Of a stretch of 64,000 nucleotides of DNA, positions 1 to 9,226 are shown piece after piece (the first letter of the stretch is position 1; each line of letters begins with the position of its first letter). Below the pieces are notes generated by a model. That model was not told the origin of the DNA, made no database searches, and saw nothing but the letters and a program-made list of their open reading frames with translations. The position numbers were made by a program, and so were the translations under genes. Location: assembly GCF_000724625.1 (NCBI RefSeq), contig NZ_CP007139.1:992001-1056000 (forward strand), read 5' to 3'. Source of the DNA: Fimbriimonas ginsengisoli Gsoil 348. GTDB lineage: Bacteria > Armatimonadota > Fimbriimonadia > Fimbriimonadales > Fimbriimonadaceae.

Positions 1-60
1 CGGGGAATCATCCACCGGGGCCTAACTGTTTTGTTTTCTGAGACCCGAAACTTTAACGCT

Positions 61-843
61 ATGAAAACAAGAAAATTTGCCTTTATTTTTAGCGGCTTGC
101 TCGTCGTCGCCCTCGCCGCGGGGTGTGAGCCGACGGCCGGTGGCACGGCTACGGTTAGCAGTGCTTCCAAGGTAACGCCCAACGACAAGAGCACCGCGAC
201 CCACAGCTCCGCATTCACGCCGGCCGATCCGGAAGCCGCCGCCAAGCGCGACGAGGCGGAGAAAGCCAACGCGAGCAAGATCGCCGAGAAGGCGGCCGTC
301 ACCGAAAAGATTTCTGGCGCTCCCCCTAAACCCGGTGAGGAGGTGGCAGTGATCGAGACCAACCTCGGTCGGATCGTGCTGAAATTCTTCCCGAACAAGG
401 CGCCCGGCCACGTCAAGAACTTCATTTCGCTGGCAAACAAGAAGTTTTACGACGGCACCAAATTCCACCGCGTCATTCCGGACTTCATGATCCAGGGTGG
501 AGATCCTAACAGCCGTACGGGCAATGGCCCGGTGGGACAAGGCGGGCCTGGCTACTCGATCAAAGCCGAGTTCAACGATATCCACCACAAGCGCGGCATT
601 CTCAGCATGGCCCGCTCCAACGATCCGGACTCGGCCGGCAGCCAGTTCTTCATCTGCGTTTCCGAGTCGCCGAACGTGGTCAATTTGGACGGTAAATACA
701 CTGCCTTTGGTCAGGTCGTCTCCGGCATGGACGTGGTCGATAAGATCGTCAATCTTCCCCGCGACGAGAACGACATGCCCACCCCGGATGAGGCGGTTAT
801 GAAGACGGTTCGCATCGAAAAGTGGCCGCTTAAGAAGAAGTAA
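61..843 (+). CDS. Cyclophilin-type peptidyl-prolyl isomerase, lipoprotein
   Basis: Peptidyl-prolyl cis-trans isomerase of 260 aa, predicted to act on exported proteins outside the cytoplasmic membrane. The N-terminus is a lipoprotein signal ending in LAAGC (lipid Cys at residue 22). A low-complexity Ala/Lys/Glu linker follows, and then a cyclophilin domain from about residue 95 to the end, with the family motifs FHRVIPDFMIQGGDP and AGSQFFIC. The frame is open further upstream (from 31), but the ATG at 61 places the signal peptide at the N-terminus. The gene is monocistronic and followed by a strong hairpin. Family assignment is secure; cell location is inferred from the lipobox. Confidence 0.93.
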   Translation: MKTRKFAFIFSGLLVVALAAGCEPTAGGTATVSSASKVTPNDKSTATHSSAFTPADPEAAAKRDEAEKANASKIAEKAAVTEKISGAPPKPGEEVAVIETNLGRIVLKFFPNKAPGHVKNFISLANKKFYDGTKFHRVIPDFMIQGGDPNSRTGNGPVGQGGPGYSIKAEFNDIHHKRGILSMARSNDPDSAGSQFFICVSESPNVVNLDGKYTAFGQVVSGMDVVDKIVNLPRDENDMPTPDEAVMKTVRIEKWPLKKK

Positions 844-845
844 AT

Positions 846-895
846 CTAACGAGACAACCTTGTCGTATTTTCATCCGACAAGGTTGTCTCGTTAG
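846..895 (+). terminator. 20-bp perfect stem-loop after the cyclophilin gene
   Basis: A perfect 20-bp inverted repeat (846-865 and 876-895) with a 10-nt loop starts 3 nt after the stop codon. No T-tract follows, so it is either a factor-assisted terminator or an mRNA-stabilising structure. Confidence 0.75.
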
Positions 896-980
896 TTCAC
901 CCATTACTGGCGATCTAAAAGGGGTAGGGCCTACACCCGGCCTGAATCAGTTATTATGTGCCCGGCAAGGGGTAGGTTGG

Positions 981-1400
981 ATGAACGAGAGCTTAAAAAT
1001 TCTCCTGGTGGAGGACAATCCGGACGATGAGCAGCTCACGATGCGGGCTCTCCGGAAGCTGACTCCGAAGGTAAACGCCGACGTCGCCCGTGACGGCCAA
1101 GAGGCGTGGGATTACCTTTCGGACCCGTCTCGCCCGCTGCCGAACCTCGTCTTGCTCGACCTTAAGCTGCCGAAGATTTCAGGGTTGGAACTTCTCGAGA
1201 GGCTTCGCAAGGTCGAGCGGACGAAGTACCTTCTCGTGGTCGTGCTCACTTCCTCCGACGAGCCTTCCGACGTGAGGGCCAGCTACCGGCAGTATGCCAA
1301 TAGCTACATTCGCAAACCGGTCGCCTACGAGGAATTCGGCGACGTGGTGCGGCAGTTGGGTCTCTACTGGCTCGACACGAACATCCTGCCGCCTTCTTAG
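981..1400 (+). CDS. Single-domain response regulator (Rcp1-like)
   Basis: CheY-like receiver with no output domain, 139 aa. Conserved residues are visible: acidic pair E11/D12, phospho-acceptor D60 in LLDLKLPK, T90 in VVLTSSDE, and K112 in IRKP. The long insert between the first strand and the phospho-Asp and the overall form resemble Rcp1-type regulators that partner phytochrome-like or PAS histidine kinases. No kinase is adjacent; the PAS kinase at 44051 is a possible but unproven partner. The gene stands alone, with a hairpin on each side. Confidence 0.9.
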   Translation: MNESLKILLVEDNPDDEQLTMRALRKLTPKVNADVARDGQEAWDYLSDPSRPLPNLVLLDLKLPKISGLELLERLRKVERTKYLLVVVLTSSDEPSDVRASYRQYANSYIRKPVAYEEFGDVVRQLGLYWLDTNILPPS

Positions 1401-1459
1401 CGGCTCACAGCCGATGAGGGCGAACATCCTTTCGACTGTAGGCCGGCACTAGGTCTCAA

Positions 1460-1494
1460 CCGATCCCTCCCGACGCGCCGTCGGGAGGGATCGG
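1460..1494. terminator. Bidirectional hairpin between convergent genes
   Basis: A perfect 15-bp stem (1460-1474 with 1480-1494) and a 5-nt loop sit between the plus-strand response regulator and the minus-strand coiled-coil gene, the expected place for a shared terminator. It lacks a long T-run on either strand. Confidence 0.7.
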
Positions 1495-1506
1495 AGGCTC
1501 GCTACG

Positions 1507-2223
1507 TTACGCGTACTTGCTCGGCGCGACGTCGAGGGAAAAGAACTCCAGGACGTCGTCCAACCGGTCGGACTCGGTGTGGCAGGCTTCGCTGACGCGG
1601 GTTTGCTTGGCTTTGAAATCTTCGATCGACTGACGGCGTTTGGCGATTTCTTGCTCTAGGGCGCTGATCTCGAGCTCGGTTTTCGAGACGTATTGGTCAA
1701 CCTGCTGAACGAAGCTTTGGGCGTAGGTGGCGAGGGCGGCGAGCTTGCGGGAGGCGTCGGCGACGATCGCCTCGGCGTTTACGCCGGTCGACTGACTCAT
1801 CGCGTTAACGGTTACCTTCACGGTCGCGCGCTTGGTCTCGATCGGCAGCTCTTGAGGCAGGGTCGCGAGAAGCTCCAGCATCTGCTCCGCATCGAACGGG
1901 CAGCCGGGGAGGTTGGCGAGCTTGTAAATCGCCTGAAAGTCGACCGTCCCATCCGGCGAGACGACCGGCCCGGTTTGGGAGGCGGATACCTTGATCTCGT
2001 CGAGGTTGGGTCCGGGCGCCTCTCGCACAATCTGCTCGACCGTCCGCGGAGCGGGAGTGGGTTTGGGAGCCGGCGCAGGCGGGGTCGGGGCCGCGGGGAC
2101 GGCCGGATCGGTGGCCGGCGCGACCGGCGATCGCATCGCCTTATAGAATTCTTCCTCCGGATTGGGCTCATCGATTTCGACGAACAGCCCGGCGGCCTTT
2201 TTGAGCGTATCGCTAATCCTCAT
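1507..2223 (-). CDS. Hypothetical coiled-coil protein, last gene of the ABC/OmpA cluster
   Basis: Protein of 238 aa that I cannot assign to a family. Residues 35-62 are a Pro/Ala-rich linker. Residues 85-130 form a compact acidic/hydrophobic segment, and about 150-225 looks like a helical coiled coil rich in Glu, Gln and Lys. There is no signal peptide or membrane segment. Its start overlaps the stop of the upstream membrane protein by 4 nt (ATGA), so the two are translationally coupled. Its place behind an ABC importer suggests a cytoplasmic partner of the neighbouring membrane protein. This role is inference. Confidence 0.75.
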   Translation of the reverse strand: MRISDTLKKAAGLFVEIDEPNPEEEFYKAMRSPVAPATDPAVPAAPTPPAPAPKPTPAPRTVEQIVREAPGPNLDEIKVSASQTGPVVSPDGTVDFQAIYKLANLPGCPFDAEQMLELLATLPQELPIETKRATVKVTVNAMSQSTGVNAEAIVADASRKLAALATYAQSFVQQVDQYVSKTELEISALEQEIAKRRQSIEDFKAKQTRVSEACHTESDRLDDVLEFFSLDVAPSKYA

Positions 2224-3134
2224 GCTTGGTTCTCTTCTACGTTATACAAGCGTCCCGCCCCGGCCGCTACCGGCATCTGGTCGAAAGGCGAAACCTCCTG
2301 CAACGTTTCACTCAGGCTATCGCTCTGATAGACCACGTCCTCGATGTCGACGAGCACCTGTTCCGGCGATCGGGCGCGGATCTCGTCGTTGATAAGCCCG
2401 AACGTGTCTTCGATCAAGCAAAGCTGCTGACCGAGGTTCACGAGGATCTCCCCCATTTGGCCGACGTATTGCTTACGCCGCATTAGGATCTCCTTTCGCT
2501 TCTCCAAGACTGCCTGGTTGTGAAGGTTTTCTTCGCCGGGAAGGGAGGTCCGGATCGACTCGATATCTTCGTCGTACCGCTCTTGGATGCGGGCAACCGT
2601 CCGCTTGACCCATTCCTCTTCGGCCGCCTTCATCGGCTCGGCAGCCGGATCGGTCGCCCGCCTTCGCGGCGGCCGGGACGGATCGGTTCGCTCGACCTCC
2701 TCCAGCACGGAGCGGAGGTAGTTTTCGAACTGCACCTGCTTGGTGGCGAAGAGGAGAAACTTCTCCAGTAGGTAATCGAGCTTTCGCAAGACTTCCTGAA
2801 ACCACCGCTTCCCTTTGAACAGCGGCCCGCCTACCTGCTCGCGTACCGTTTCCAGGCGAACGAAGCGGGTTTTGACGTCGGCAGAGAGAGAAGGAAAAAC
2901 CTCGTCGGCGAGCTTTCTCCGGCGTTGAATGACTTCCTGGTCGTAACGCGCGCTTAATCGGGCGTCGTACCACTTGGAGTCGGGCACGAAGAGCAGGTAG
3001 GCGGCCTCTAACACGAGGACGCCCAATATTGGGACCAGGCTCAGGGTCCCCGCCGAGAGGGCAACCGCCGCCGCGAGGCCGATGGCGTTGTAGCTCTCTT
3101 TGAAGGCCTCTAAATATTTGTTGGTGCCGGGCAT
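2220..3134 (-). CDS. Hypothetical membrane-anchored coiled-coil protein
   Basis: Protein of 304 aa with no recognised family. Residues 15-52 form a hydrophobic hairpin (two short membrane segments, Ala/Leu/Val rich). The rest is charged and mostly helical: basic stretches at 60-80 and 110-140, a Pro/Arg linker near 155-165, and a coiled coil from about 170 to 265. The likely topology is two N-terminal membrane helices with a large cytoplasmic domain. It is co-transcribed with the gene at 1507 (4-nt overlap). A 165-nt structured spacer separates it from the ABC ATPase gene, so membership of the same transcript is likely but not certain. Confidence 0.75.
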   Translation of the reverse strand: MPGTNKYLEAFKESYNAIGLAAAVALSAGTLSLVPILGVLVLEAAYLLFVPDSKWYDARLSARYDQEVIQRRRKLADEVFPSLSADVKTRFVRLETVREQVGGPLFKGKRWFQEVLRKLDYLLEKFLLFATKQVQFENYLRSVLEEVERTDPSRPPRRRATDPAAEPMKAAEEEWVKRTVARIQERYDEDIESIRTSLPGEENLHNQAVLEKRKEILMRRKQYVGQMGEILVNLGQQLCLIEDTFGLINDEIRARSPEQVLVDIEDVVYQSDSLSETLQEVSPFDQMPVAAGAGRLYNVEENQA

Positions 3135-3165
3135 CGCCGCGTGTTTGAATCTACCTCAAGTACCA

Positions 3166-3301
3166 GGGTGCCACGGGTGCAGGGGATGTCCGTGCCCCGT
3201 AACCCGTGCCGGTAAGCGTGACACGGGTTACGACGAGCAACAAAGTTCACGATCTTCGGAACTCGTCGATGCTCGTCTCCACCCGTGGCACCCATTTTTT
3301 T
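3166..3301. repeat. Nested palindromic repeat with terminal GGGTGCCACGGGTG arms
   Basis: A perfect 14-bp inverted repeat (3166-3179 with 3280-3293) encloses two further stems: 11 bp (3198-3208 with 3222-3232) and 8 bp (3232-3239 with 3270-3277). Seven T residues follow at 3295-3301 and run into the stop codon of the ABC ATPase gene. The architecture and the GTGCCAC ends resemble the element at 37721-37824 and part of an insert inside hemY, so this is probably a member of a dispersed repeat family. Confidence 0.75.
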
Positions 3302-4124
3302 ACAGATTCGTAAACTCCGCTCGGATCTCCCTCCGAAGGTCGGAGCTCTCTTTGGTCTCACTTATCCCCTTTCGCCACGCCAGACCCATTTGCGCCAAGT
3401 TGAAGGTCTTCTGAATCCGCGCCCCGGGGGTAGGATTCCCAGAACCGTCGCGATCGCGACCCAAGAGCCAGATCGTGTCAGCGACCGCGACCGCGGCGTG
3501 GATGTCGTGGGTGACGATCACGAAGGTTCGTTTCTCGTCTTGCGCGGCCATCTCCATGATGAAGTCGATGACTCTCTCAGAAGCGAGGAGGTCTAGGCCG
3601 GAGAACGGCTCGTCCATGAGCAGCAAGTCGTTGCTGCACATGAACTGCTGGGCCAGGGCGACCCGCTGACGCTGGCCTCCGGAGAGCTGGATCGGATATT
3701 TTCCGCCATGCTCCTTAACGCCGAATCGTTCGAGCAACTCGGTCGCCTTGGTCATGGCTTCGCCACCCGAAAGCCCGATCTGTTTCCCGGCCACCACCAG
3801 GTTCCCTAAGACCGTTCGATGGGCGAAGAGAGGATAGTTCTGGGCGACGACGCCTACCGTCCCGCGCCGCACCGGCTCCCCGTCTTCCAGGGTAACGCTG
3901 CCTGAATCCGGTGCGTCCAGGCCCGCCAAGATTCGGAACAACGTGGTTTTGCCCATTCCGGAAGGCCCTAGCAGCGCGACGACCTGCCCCTGAGTCATCC
4001 CCGGCCGAACCAGGTTTTTGACCTCCAAATCGACGTCGCGAAGTACGAGGGTGTCGCCAAGCGTCTTCGAAACCTTATCGACCTTCAGCAGGGTCTCGTG
4101 ATATTCGAATGGGAAAGTGGTCAC
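3300..4124 (-). CDS. ABC transporter ATP-binding protein (nitrate/taurine type)
   Basis: ATPase subunit of an importer, 274 aa. It has Walker A (GPSGMGKTT), the signature LSGGQRQRVALAQ, Walker B (LLLMDEPFSG) and a switch His in VTHD. It starts with GTG inside a GTGA overlap with the permease stop, showing coupling. Sequence style is that of the NrtD/SsuB/TauB family, but the substrate cannot be read from the sequence. It works with the permease and the OmpA-fused binding protein encoded upstream. Confidence 0.9.
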   Translation of the reverse strand: MTTFPFEYHETLLKVDKVSKTLGDTLVLRDVDLEVKNLVRPGMTQGQVVALLGPSGMGKTTLFRILAGLDAPDSGSVTLEDGEPVRRGTVGVVAQNYPLFAHRTVLGNLVVAGKQIGLSGGEAMTKATELLERFGVKEHGGKYPIQLSGGQRQRVALAQQFMCSNDLLLMDEPFSGLDLLASERVIDFIMEMAAQDEKRTFVIVTHDIHAAVAVADTIWLLGRDRDGSGNPTPGARIQKTFNLAQMGLAWRKGISETKESSDLRREIRAEFTNL

Positions 4125-5050
4125 GACTTCCGCTCCAGCATCAGGTCGGCATAGGGGCAGACCAGGCGGCGCAGAAGCGCGATTCCGCCGTCCTGCAGCA
4201 GCCCTACGACGAGGATCGCGATCTGGATCGCGTAGACCTCGGGCAGCTTGAAGTACTTCACGTTATTCAAGAGCATCGTGCCGATGCCCCCTTCGGACCG
4301 GACGACCCCTTCGACGAGGGTTAGCATCATCCACCCGATGGCGGCGTTTTGTCGCATCACTTCGAGGGCGCGGTCGGCGGTGCCGAGGATGACGACTTCC
4401 CACACCACACGCCACTCGCCCATTCGAAGCGTTCGCGCGTGGTCGAGCTCACCCTTCGGAATCGAGCCGATGACGGAGGCCATCGAAGTGACATAGAAGA
4501 CGGTAACGCCCGCCACCAGCATCGAAATCTGCAGGTTGCGCCCCCCGCCGAAGACGCTCTGGAAGATGAGTGTGAAGCCGGCGAGGCTGAGGAAGCGCCC
4601 CTTTGAGACGGCGGTCACGATGGGGCGGAAGACCGGCAGCACCGTAAGGTAGGCGAGGCCGGTGGATATCACGGCCGAAATCGCGAGGGCAATGAGATTC
4701 AGCTTGAAGCTGGTGATCAGCTCGTCGCCAAGGCCTTGTTTCGCCCAAAGCTCACCGAACGCTCGGAATACCTCGCCGGGACCGGGCAGGAACTTTAATG
4801 GCGAGTAAATCCAAAAGAGGATCGCTAACGCTACCTCCCCGGCGACGATGAGCCGCATCCCGTTGCTGGGAATGAGCTTGTTTGGCAGGAAGATGTCGTA
4901 CCAATGGCGGCTCTTGCGGTCACCGAACCGCATCGGCTCGGTCCCCCGGACCGCCGGCACGCCCCCTTTCGGAGGCGCGACGGCGGCATTCGGGTTTTCC
5001 TGAGCCTGGATCGAGTCGCGTTTCTCGATTTCAGACGGATCGTTGCTCAT
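4121..5050 (-). CDS. ABC transporter permease
   Basis: Integral membrane subunit of the importer, 309 aa. A 65-residue hydrophilic Pro/Lys/Arg-rich N-terminal extension precedes about six membrane helices. The cytoplasmic coupling loop is visible as GELDHARTLRMGEWRVVWEV (EAA-like motif). It belongs to the nitrate/sulfonate/taurine permease family. It starts 1 nt after the stop of the binding-protein gene and overlaps the ATPase gene by 4 nt. The hydrophilic extension is longer than in typical SsuC/TauC proteins and could contact the coiled-coil proteins of the cluster; that contact is inference. Confidence 0.9.
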   Translation of the reverse strand: MSNDPSEIEKRDSIQAQENPNAAVAPPKGGVPAVRGTEPMRFGDRKSRHWYDIFLPNKLIPSNGMRLIVAGEVALAILFWIYSPLKFLPGPGEVFRAFGELWAKQGLGDELITSFKLNLIALAISAVISTGLAYLTVLPVFRPIVTAVSKGRFLSLAGFTLIFQSVFGGGRNLQISMLVAGVTVFYVTSMASVIGSIPKGELDHARTLRMGEWRVVWEVVILGTADRALEVMRQNAAIGWMMLTLVEGVVRSEGGIGTMLLNNVKYFKLPEVYAIQIAILVVGLLQDGGIALLRRLVCPYADLMLERKS

Positions 5051-5051
5051 G

Positions 5052-6857
5052 TCACTTGGCGCCGAGGAGCCAGATTTCCACCCGGCGGTTCGCGGCGCGG
5101 CCGGGGCCGGTGCTGTTCGGCTGGATCGGATTCTGCGAGCCGTGAGCGTAGACCTGGATTCTTCCAGAGGGGAAGTTCACCGGGCTGCTTTGCTCCAGCC
5201 ACTTCTGCACCGCGAAGGCGCGAGCTTCGGAGAGCTGCATATTCTTGGCGGGATCGCCCTGATTGTCGGTGTGGCCGTGGATTTCGATCGCCGCGCCGCT
5301 GGCGATCACGAGGTCGCGCCGCATCCGCTCCAAGTCACGCATCGCGGCAGGCGTGATCTTCGCCCTCCCGGTCTCGAACGTGATATTCCATCGCCGCTTG
5401 CTGATGACCGTGCTGCCTCTCTCCGGAGCGACCGGCTTCGTCGGGGTTACGTTGCCCGGCGACGAGGAGGACTTCGCTTCGCGAACGATGGCGCTTAGAA
5501 AGCTTGTATCTATCACTTGGTCAGGCCCCGGAAAACTCGACATGATCTCCGGATACTGCGATACGACCACGTCCCCGAACGCTTTGTAGGTTGCGGCGAC
5601 CAAGCTCTGGCTTCCCGGAAGAAGTCCGAACGAGAGCTGCATATCGCCCAAATTGGTCACGCTCGAGCCACCGAGATCGACCTGCTGACCGGTCTTGTCA
5701 GGTTCCGTCGTTCCCTTGTAATACTTTTCCCAATACTCGGGCCCCGAGTTCTTTTCCTGGTAAACGGCGGCGCTTACTTCGGCGGCCTTATGAAGGGCGA
5801 CCGGGCTAGATTTGACGGCGTCGCTGCCGTCGGCGATGGCGCGCAGCATCCCTTTGACGAGCTCGGGATGCTTCTTCATCCACTTGTCGATGCCGATGAT
5901 GACGCACGGCATCTGGGAAGCATATTCTTTGGTGGAGACGATGCTGACCAAGCCGCCTTTCTGCTGGGCGACCTGTACGTCTCCGGGGGTCCAAGTGACG
6001 ACGCCGTCGACGTGAACGGTCTTGGTTTCGCCCGTCCGTTTGCCGTTTTTGACCACGGCTCGCTGCTCGGTGTACCCGCCGATGTACTTCTGGCAGGCGT
6101 CGAGATAATCCGAGGCGTTGATCCAGTTCAAGGCGTCGGGATCCCAGGTCTTCTCGTCCGGGTTGTTCTTCAAACCGTTATCGGCGAGCCATTTCAGGGC
6201 GATGTTCCAGTCGCCGTCACGGATGACGCCGGCAACCACGCCTCCGCGGGAATTGAGGGCGTTTTTCATCCAAGATGACGGCCCCATAAACTTGTCCTCG
6301 CCGCGCGAGTAGCCCGCGACACCGACGATCTTGGCCTGATATTCGGGACCGAGCCGCCGCAGCGTATCGTTCAGACCCTTGAGGAAGACGGCGCTGCCAT
6401 CTCCCATCATCGTCATAAAGTGCGCGCCGACGGTTGGGTTGTCTTGGCCATTGCTTACCGCGTTGGCGAAGGTGACGAGCGCTTCGGCGAGCTTGTCGTT
6501 GTTGTCTTGGCGGGACCATTTGAGGTTCACGCCGTACTTACACATAAGGGAGCCGCTGGATGCCTGAGCTCCGCCGTTGGCGAAGTGGATGCCCATTTGG
6601 GCATTCCAGGCGTAGCCGAGCATTCGGACTTCCGGTTTGTCCGCACATCCGGCTTCCGAACCGGGCATGACATAGTCATGCCCGCTGCCAGACGAAATGG
6701 TCATGCCGGGGAGGACGACCGGCCCGACGGTTTTGGATTCTTTGGCCGGGGCACTCGGGATGAGCTTCTCCCAGATTCCCGTCACCCGCGCAACGCCTAC
6801 GGCGACGCCAACAACGACGATAAGGGCGACCACCTTGCCCGAGGTCTTCAGACGCAT
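5052..6857 (-). CDS. Substrate-binding protein fused to an OmpA peptidoglycan-binding domain
   Basis: A 601-aa chimera. Residues 5-27 are a hydrophobic anchor without a lipobox. Residues about 50-450 form a periplasmic-binding-protein region of the nitrate/taurine (NMT1-like) type. About 495-601 form an OmpA C-terminal domain with GRAKITPAAMRDLERM, the IEIHGHTDNQGD core and the NRRVEIWLL ending. The OmpA part is known to bind the peptide stem of peptidoglycan. The protein is therefore predicted to hold the importer's receptor between membrane and wall. It is first in the operon with permease and ATPase. Substrate unknown. Confidence 0.88.
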   Translation of the reverse strand: MRLKTSGKVVALIVVVGVAVGVARVTGIWEKLIPSAPAKESKTVGPVVLPGMTISSGSGHDYVMPGSEAGCADKPEVRMLGYAWNAQMGIHFANGGAQASSGSLMCKYGVNLKWSRQDNNDKLAEALVTFANAVSNGQDNPTVGAHFMTMMGDGSAVFLKGLNDTLRRLGPEYQAKIVGVAGYSRGEDKFMGPSSWMKNALNSRGGVVAGVIRDGDWNIALKWLADNGLKNNPDEKTWDPDALNWINASDYLDACQKYIGGYTEQRAVVKNGKRTGETKTVHVDGVVTWTPGDVQVAQQKGGLVSIVSTKEYASQMPCVIIGIDKWMKKHPELVKGMLRAIADGSDAVKSSPVALHKAAEVSAAVYQEKNSGPEYWEKYYKGTTEPDKTGQQVDLGGSSVTNLGDMQLSFGLLPGSQSLVAATYKAFGDVVVSQYPEIMSSFPGPDQVIDTSFLSAIVREAKSSSSPGNVTPTKPVAPERGSTVISKRRWNITFETGRAKITPAAMRDLERMRRDLVIASGAAIEIHGHTDNQGDPAKNMQLSEARAFAVQKWLEQSSPVNFPSGRIQVYAHGSQNPIQPNSTGPGRAANRRVEIWLLGAK

Positions 6858-7159
6858 CTATATTTCTCCAAGCTTGGACACACGACGACGCGAATCCCCA
6901 AAGGGGCTCGGCGGCGGTTCACGTAGGACCGGACGTTTACGGTGCTGATAAAGAGGCATCGAACGTACGAAACAGATTCTTTCATCCAGTCCGCGCACCG
7001 ACCGGGCGGTGCGTCCGAAGCCATCATACACGGTTCGGATTTAGTGGGTTGCGCTCACTTAAAGGGCGAGGGGGTTGGAGGGGAGGGACATCCCTCACCC
7101 CAGCCCTCTCCCTTCATCGGCACGAGCCATCCGACGAAGGGAGAGGGGGCCGGAGCCGG
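6858..7159. repeat. Intergenic region with purine/pyrimidine-rich palindromic repeat
   Basis: About 300 nt between two minus-strand genes with no credible ORF. It presumably holds the promoter of the ABC/OmpA operon near 6858-6960. A perfect 12-bp inverted repeat CCCTCTCCCTTC/GAAGGGAGAGGG (7104-7115 and 7136-7147) lies next to a second G-rich/C-rich arm pair. Similar elements occur at 16097-16261 and 39656-39709. Confidence 0.6.
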
Positions 7160-9226
7160 TTACACCAATTCTTCGAGCCGGATTGGGAATTTGCGGACGC
7201 GTTTGCCGGTGGCGGCGGCCACGGCGTTCGCTACGGCCGGGGGGACCGACGGGTAGCCAACTTCGCCCATTCCGCCCGGATCGGCGGAGCCGGAGACGAT
7301 GTGGCACTCGATCTTGGGCATCGCGTCCATCGTCATCCACTTGTAATCGGGCCAGCTTCCCTGCACCACGCCACCTTTGTCGATCGTAATTTCGGCTCGC
7401 AGAGCGGTGGAGAGGCCGTCCACGCAGCCGCCTTGGACCTGAGCTTCAACCCCCTTCGGGTTCACCGCCAAGCCGGGATCCACGACGGCGACGACGCGGT
7501 GCAGCTTGACTTTGCCGCCCTGAACGCTCGCTTCCACCACGTGCGCGATGCAGGAGCCGTACCCCACGAAACAGGCGATCCCCCGACCATGGCCCGCCGG
7601 CAGCGGCTTGCCCCAGTCGGAAAGCTTGCCCGCTTGCTCCAGCACGTTCTTGAGGCGGTCGTCCTTGGCGTGGGCGAGGCGGAACTCCAGCGGGTCCTTC
7701 CCGGCAGCATGGGCCAGCTCGTCGATGAAGCACTCGTTGGCGACGTTGAGCTGCGAGTTCTCAACCGAGCGCCAGGCACCGGTCGGGATCGGGAAATCGA
7801 CGCCGCCGTACATCATCCCGGCGTCAGCGATCTCGTAAGGAATGCCCGCGCCGCGGAAACCGTTGGCCCGCCCGCCCTCGGCTTGGACGGCCTGATGACT
7901 CCAGCCCACCGCTTTGCCGCCATCGACGGCCCCCTTCATGGCATGGTGGCTCGCCGGGCGATAGAAGTCGTTCCGCATGTCGTCCTCTCGCGAGTAGACA
8001 AGCTGGACCGGGCGGTTCGCCAGCTTCGAAAGCTTCACCGCGTCGTTCACGAAGTCGACCTGGAACCGTCGCCCGAATCCGCCACCGAGGAGGGCGACGT
8101 GAACGGTGACGTTATCCTTTGGAATATTCAGAACCCGAGCTGCCGAGCCCTGGGCGCCGGTCGGGGCCTGGGTGCTGCAGTAGAGGGTGCAGTGGTCGCC
8201 CTTGACGTCGGCCAGACAGTTCATCGGCTCCATCGTCGCGTGCGCGAGGTAAGGAAGGTCGTAAGTCGCCTCCACTACCTTCGCGCCCGCCGGCATCGGT
8301 TTGTGGTCGACGACGGCGCCCTTCAGCGCCTCGGTGATCTTTGCCGTTGTCAAATCGGCGTTGGGGCCGGGGTTCCACTCCAGCTTCAGCGCCTCTCGCC
8401 CTTTCATCGCCGCCCAGGTGTTGGTAGCGAATACGGCGACGCCGCTGTCCACCTTCTGAACGTCGATCACGCCCGGCACTTTGCGGGCATCGGCGTCGTC
8501 GACCGACTTCAGGGTTGCGCCGAACGCCGGCGGGCGCGCGATGACCGCGAACGCCATCCCTTCGACCCGGAAATCCGCGCCGTACATCGCCTTACCGGTG
8601 GCGACATCGGTGTTGTCGACCCGATTCGCTCCCTTGCCGACGATCTGGAAATCTTTCGCGTCTTTCAGGGTGACGCCGGTGGGAAGCGGCTCGGCGGCTG
8701 CCGCCGCGGTCAGGTCGGCGTACGGGATCGATTTACCGTTGGCCGGATTGACCACCGTTCCGTGCACAGTTTTGAGGGTGGAGGCGTCGACACCCCACTG
8801 CTTGGCGGCGGCTCCGACGAGCATCGCGCGAGCGGAAGCGCCCATCTGCCTAAGCTGGCGGTGCATCGACCGGATGGAGCTGCTTCCCCCCGTTCCGCCT
8901 CCGCCGATCGGCGGGACGCCTGCTCCGGCCTGGATGACCTTGACCTTCGTCCAGTCGAGGTCCATCTCCTCGGCTACCAACATGGCAAGCGAGGTCCGGA
9001 CGCCCTGCCCCATATCGGACCGGGTGATGGTGACGGTCACCGAACCATCGGGATCGACCTTCACGTAGGCGTTCGGGGCGAAAACCGGGCGGCCCGCTTT
9101 CTCATCCTTCATCAGGGCCGGATTAGCGCAGGCAACGGTGGCGAAGCTGCCCAGCATGAAACTGGCGCCCACTCCACCAACGACCTTAAGGAGTCCGCGT
9201 CGGCTAAGTTCGTGTCGGTCGCTCAT
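7160..9226 (-). CDS. Molybdopterin-binding hydroxylase large subunit (IorB-like)
   Basis: Large subunit of a xanthine-oxidase-family molybdenum hydroxylase, 688 aa, closest in form to isoquinoline 1-oxidoreductase beta. The start at 9226 gives a Tat signal ([11 protein letters not shown]) and an ATGA overlap with the [2Fe-2S] subunit. Frames open further upstream but would bury the Tat signal. Family features include the [12 protein letters not shown] region and the C-terminal [21 protein letters not shown] block. There is no FAD subunit, as usual for two-subunit Ior-type enzymes, which pass electrons to cytochromes outside the cytoplasm. The true substrate is unknown. Confidence 0.88.
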   Translation of the reverse strand: MSDRHELSRRGLLKVVGGVGASFMLGSFATVACANPALMKDEKAGRPVFAPNAYVKVDPDGSVTVTITRSDMGQGVRTSLAMLVAEEMDLDWTKVKVIQAGAGVPPIGGGGTGGSSSIRSMHRQLRQMGASARAMLVGAAAKQWGVDASTLKTVHGTVVNPANGKSIPYADLTAAAAAEPLPTGVTLKDAKDFQIVGKGANRVDNTDVATGKAMYGADFRVEGMAFAVIARPPAFGATLKSVDDADARKVPGVIDVQKVDSGVAVFATNTWAAMKGREALKLEWNPGPNADLTTAKITEALKGAVVDHKPMPAGAKVVEATYDLPYLAHATMEPMNCLADVKGDHCTLYCSTQAPTGAQGSAARVLNIPKDNVTVHVALLGGGFGRRFQVDFVNDAVKLSKLANRPVQLVYSREDDMRNDFYRPASHHAMKGAVDGGKAVGWSHQAVQAEGGRANGFRGAGIPYEIADAGMMYGGVDFPIPTGAWRSVENSQLNVANECFIDELAHAAGKDPLEFRLAHAKDDRLKNVLEQAGKLSDWGKPLPAGHGRGIACFVGYGSCIAHVVEASVQGGKVKLHRVVAVVDPGLAVNPKGVEAQVQGGCVDGLSTALRAEITIDKGGVVQGSWPDYKWMTMDAMPKIECHIVSGSADPGGMGEVGYPSVPPAVANAVAAATGKRVRKFPIRLEELV

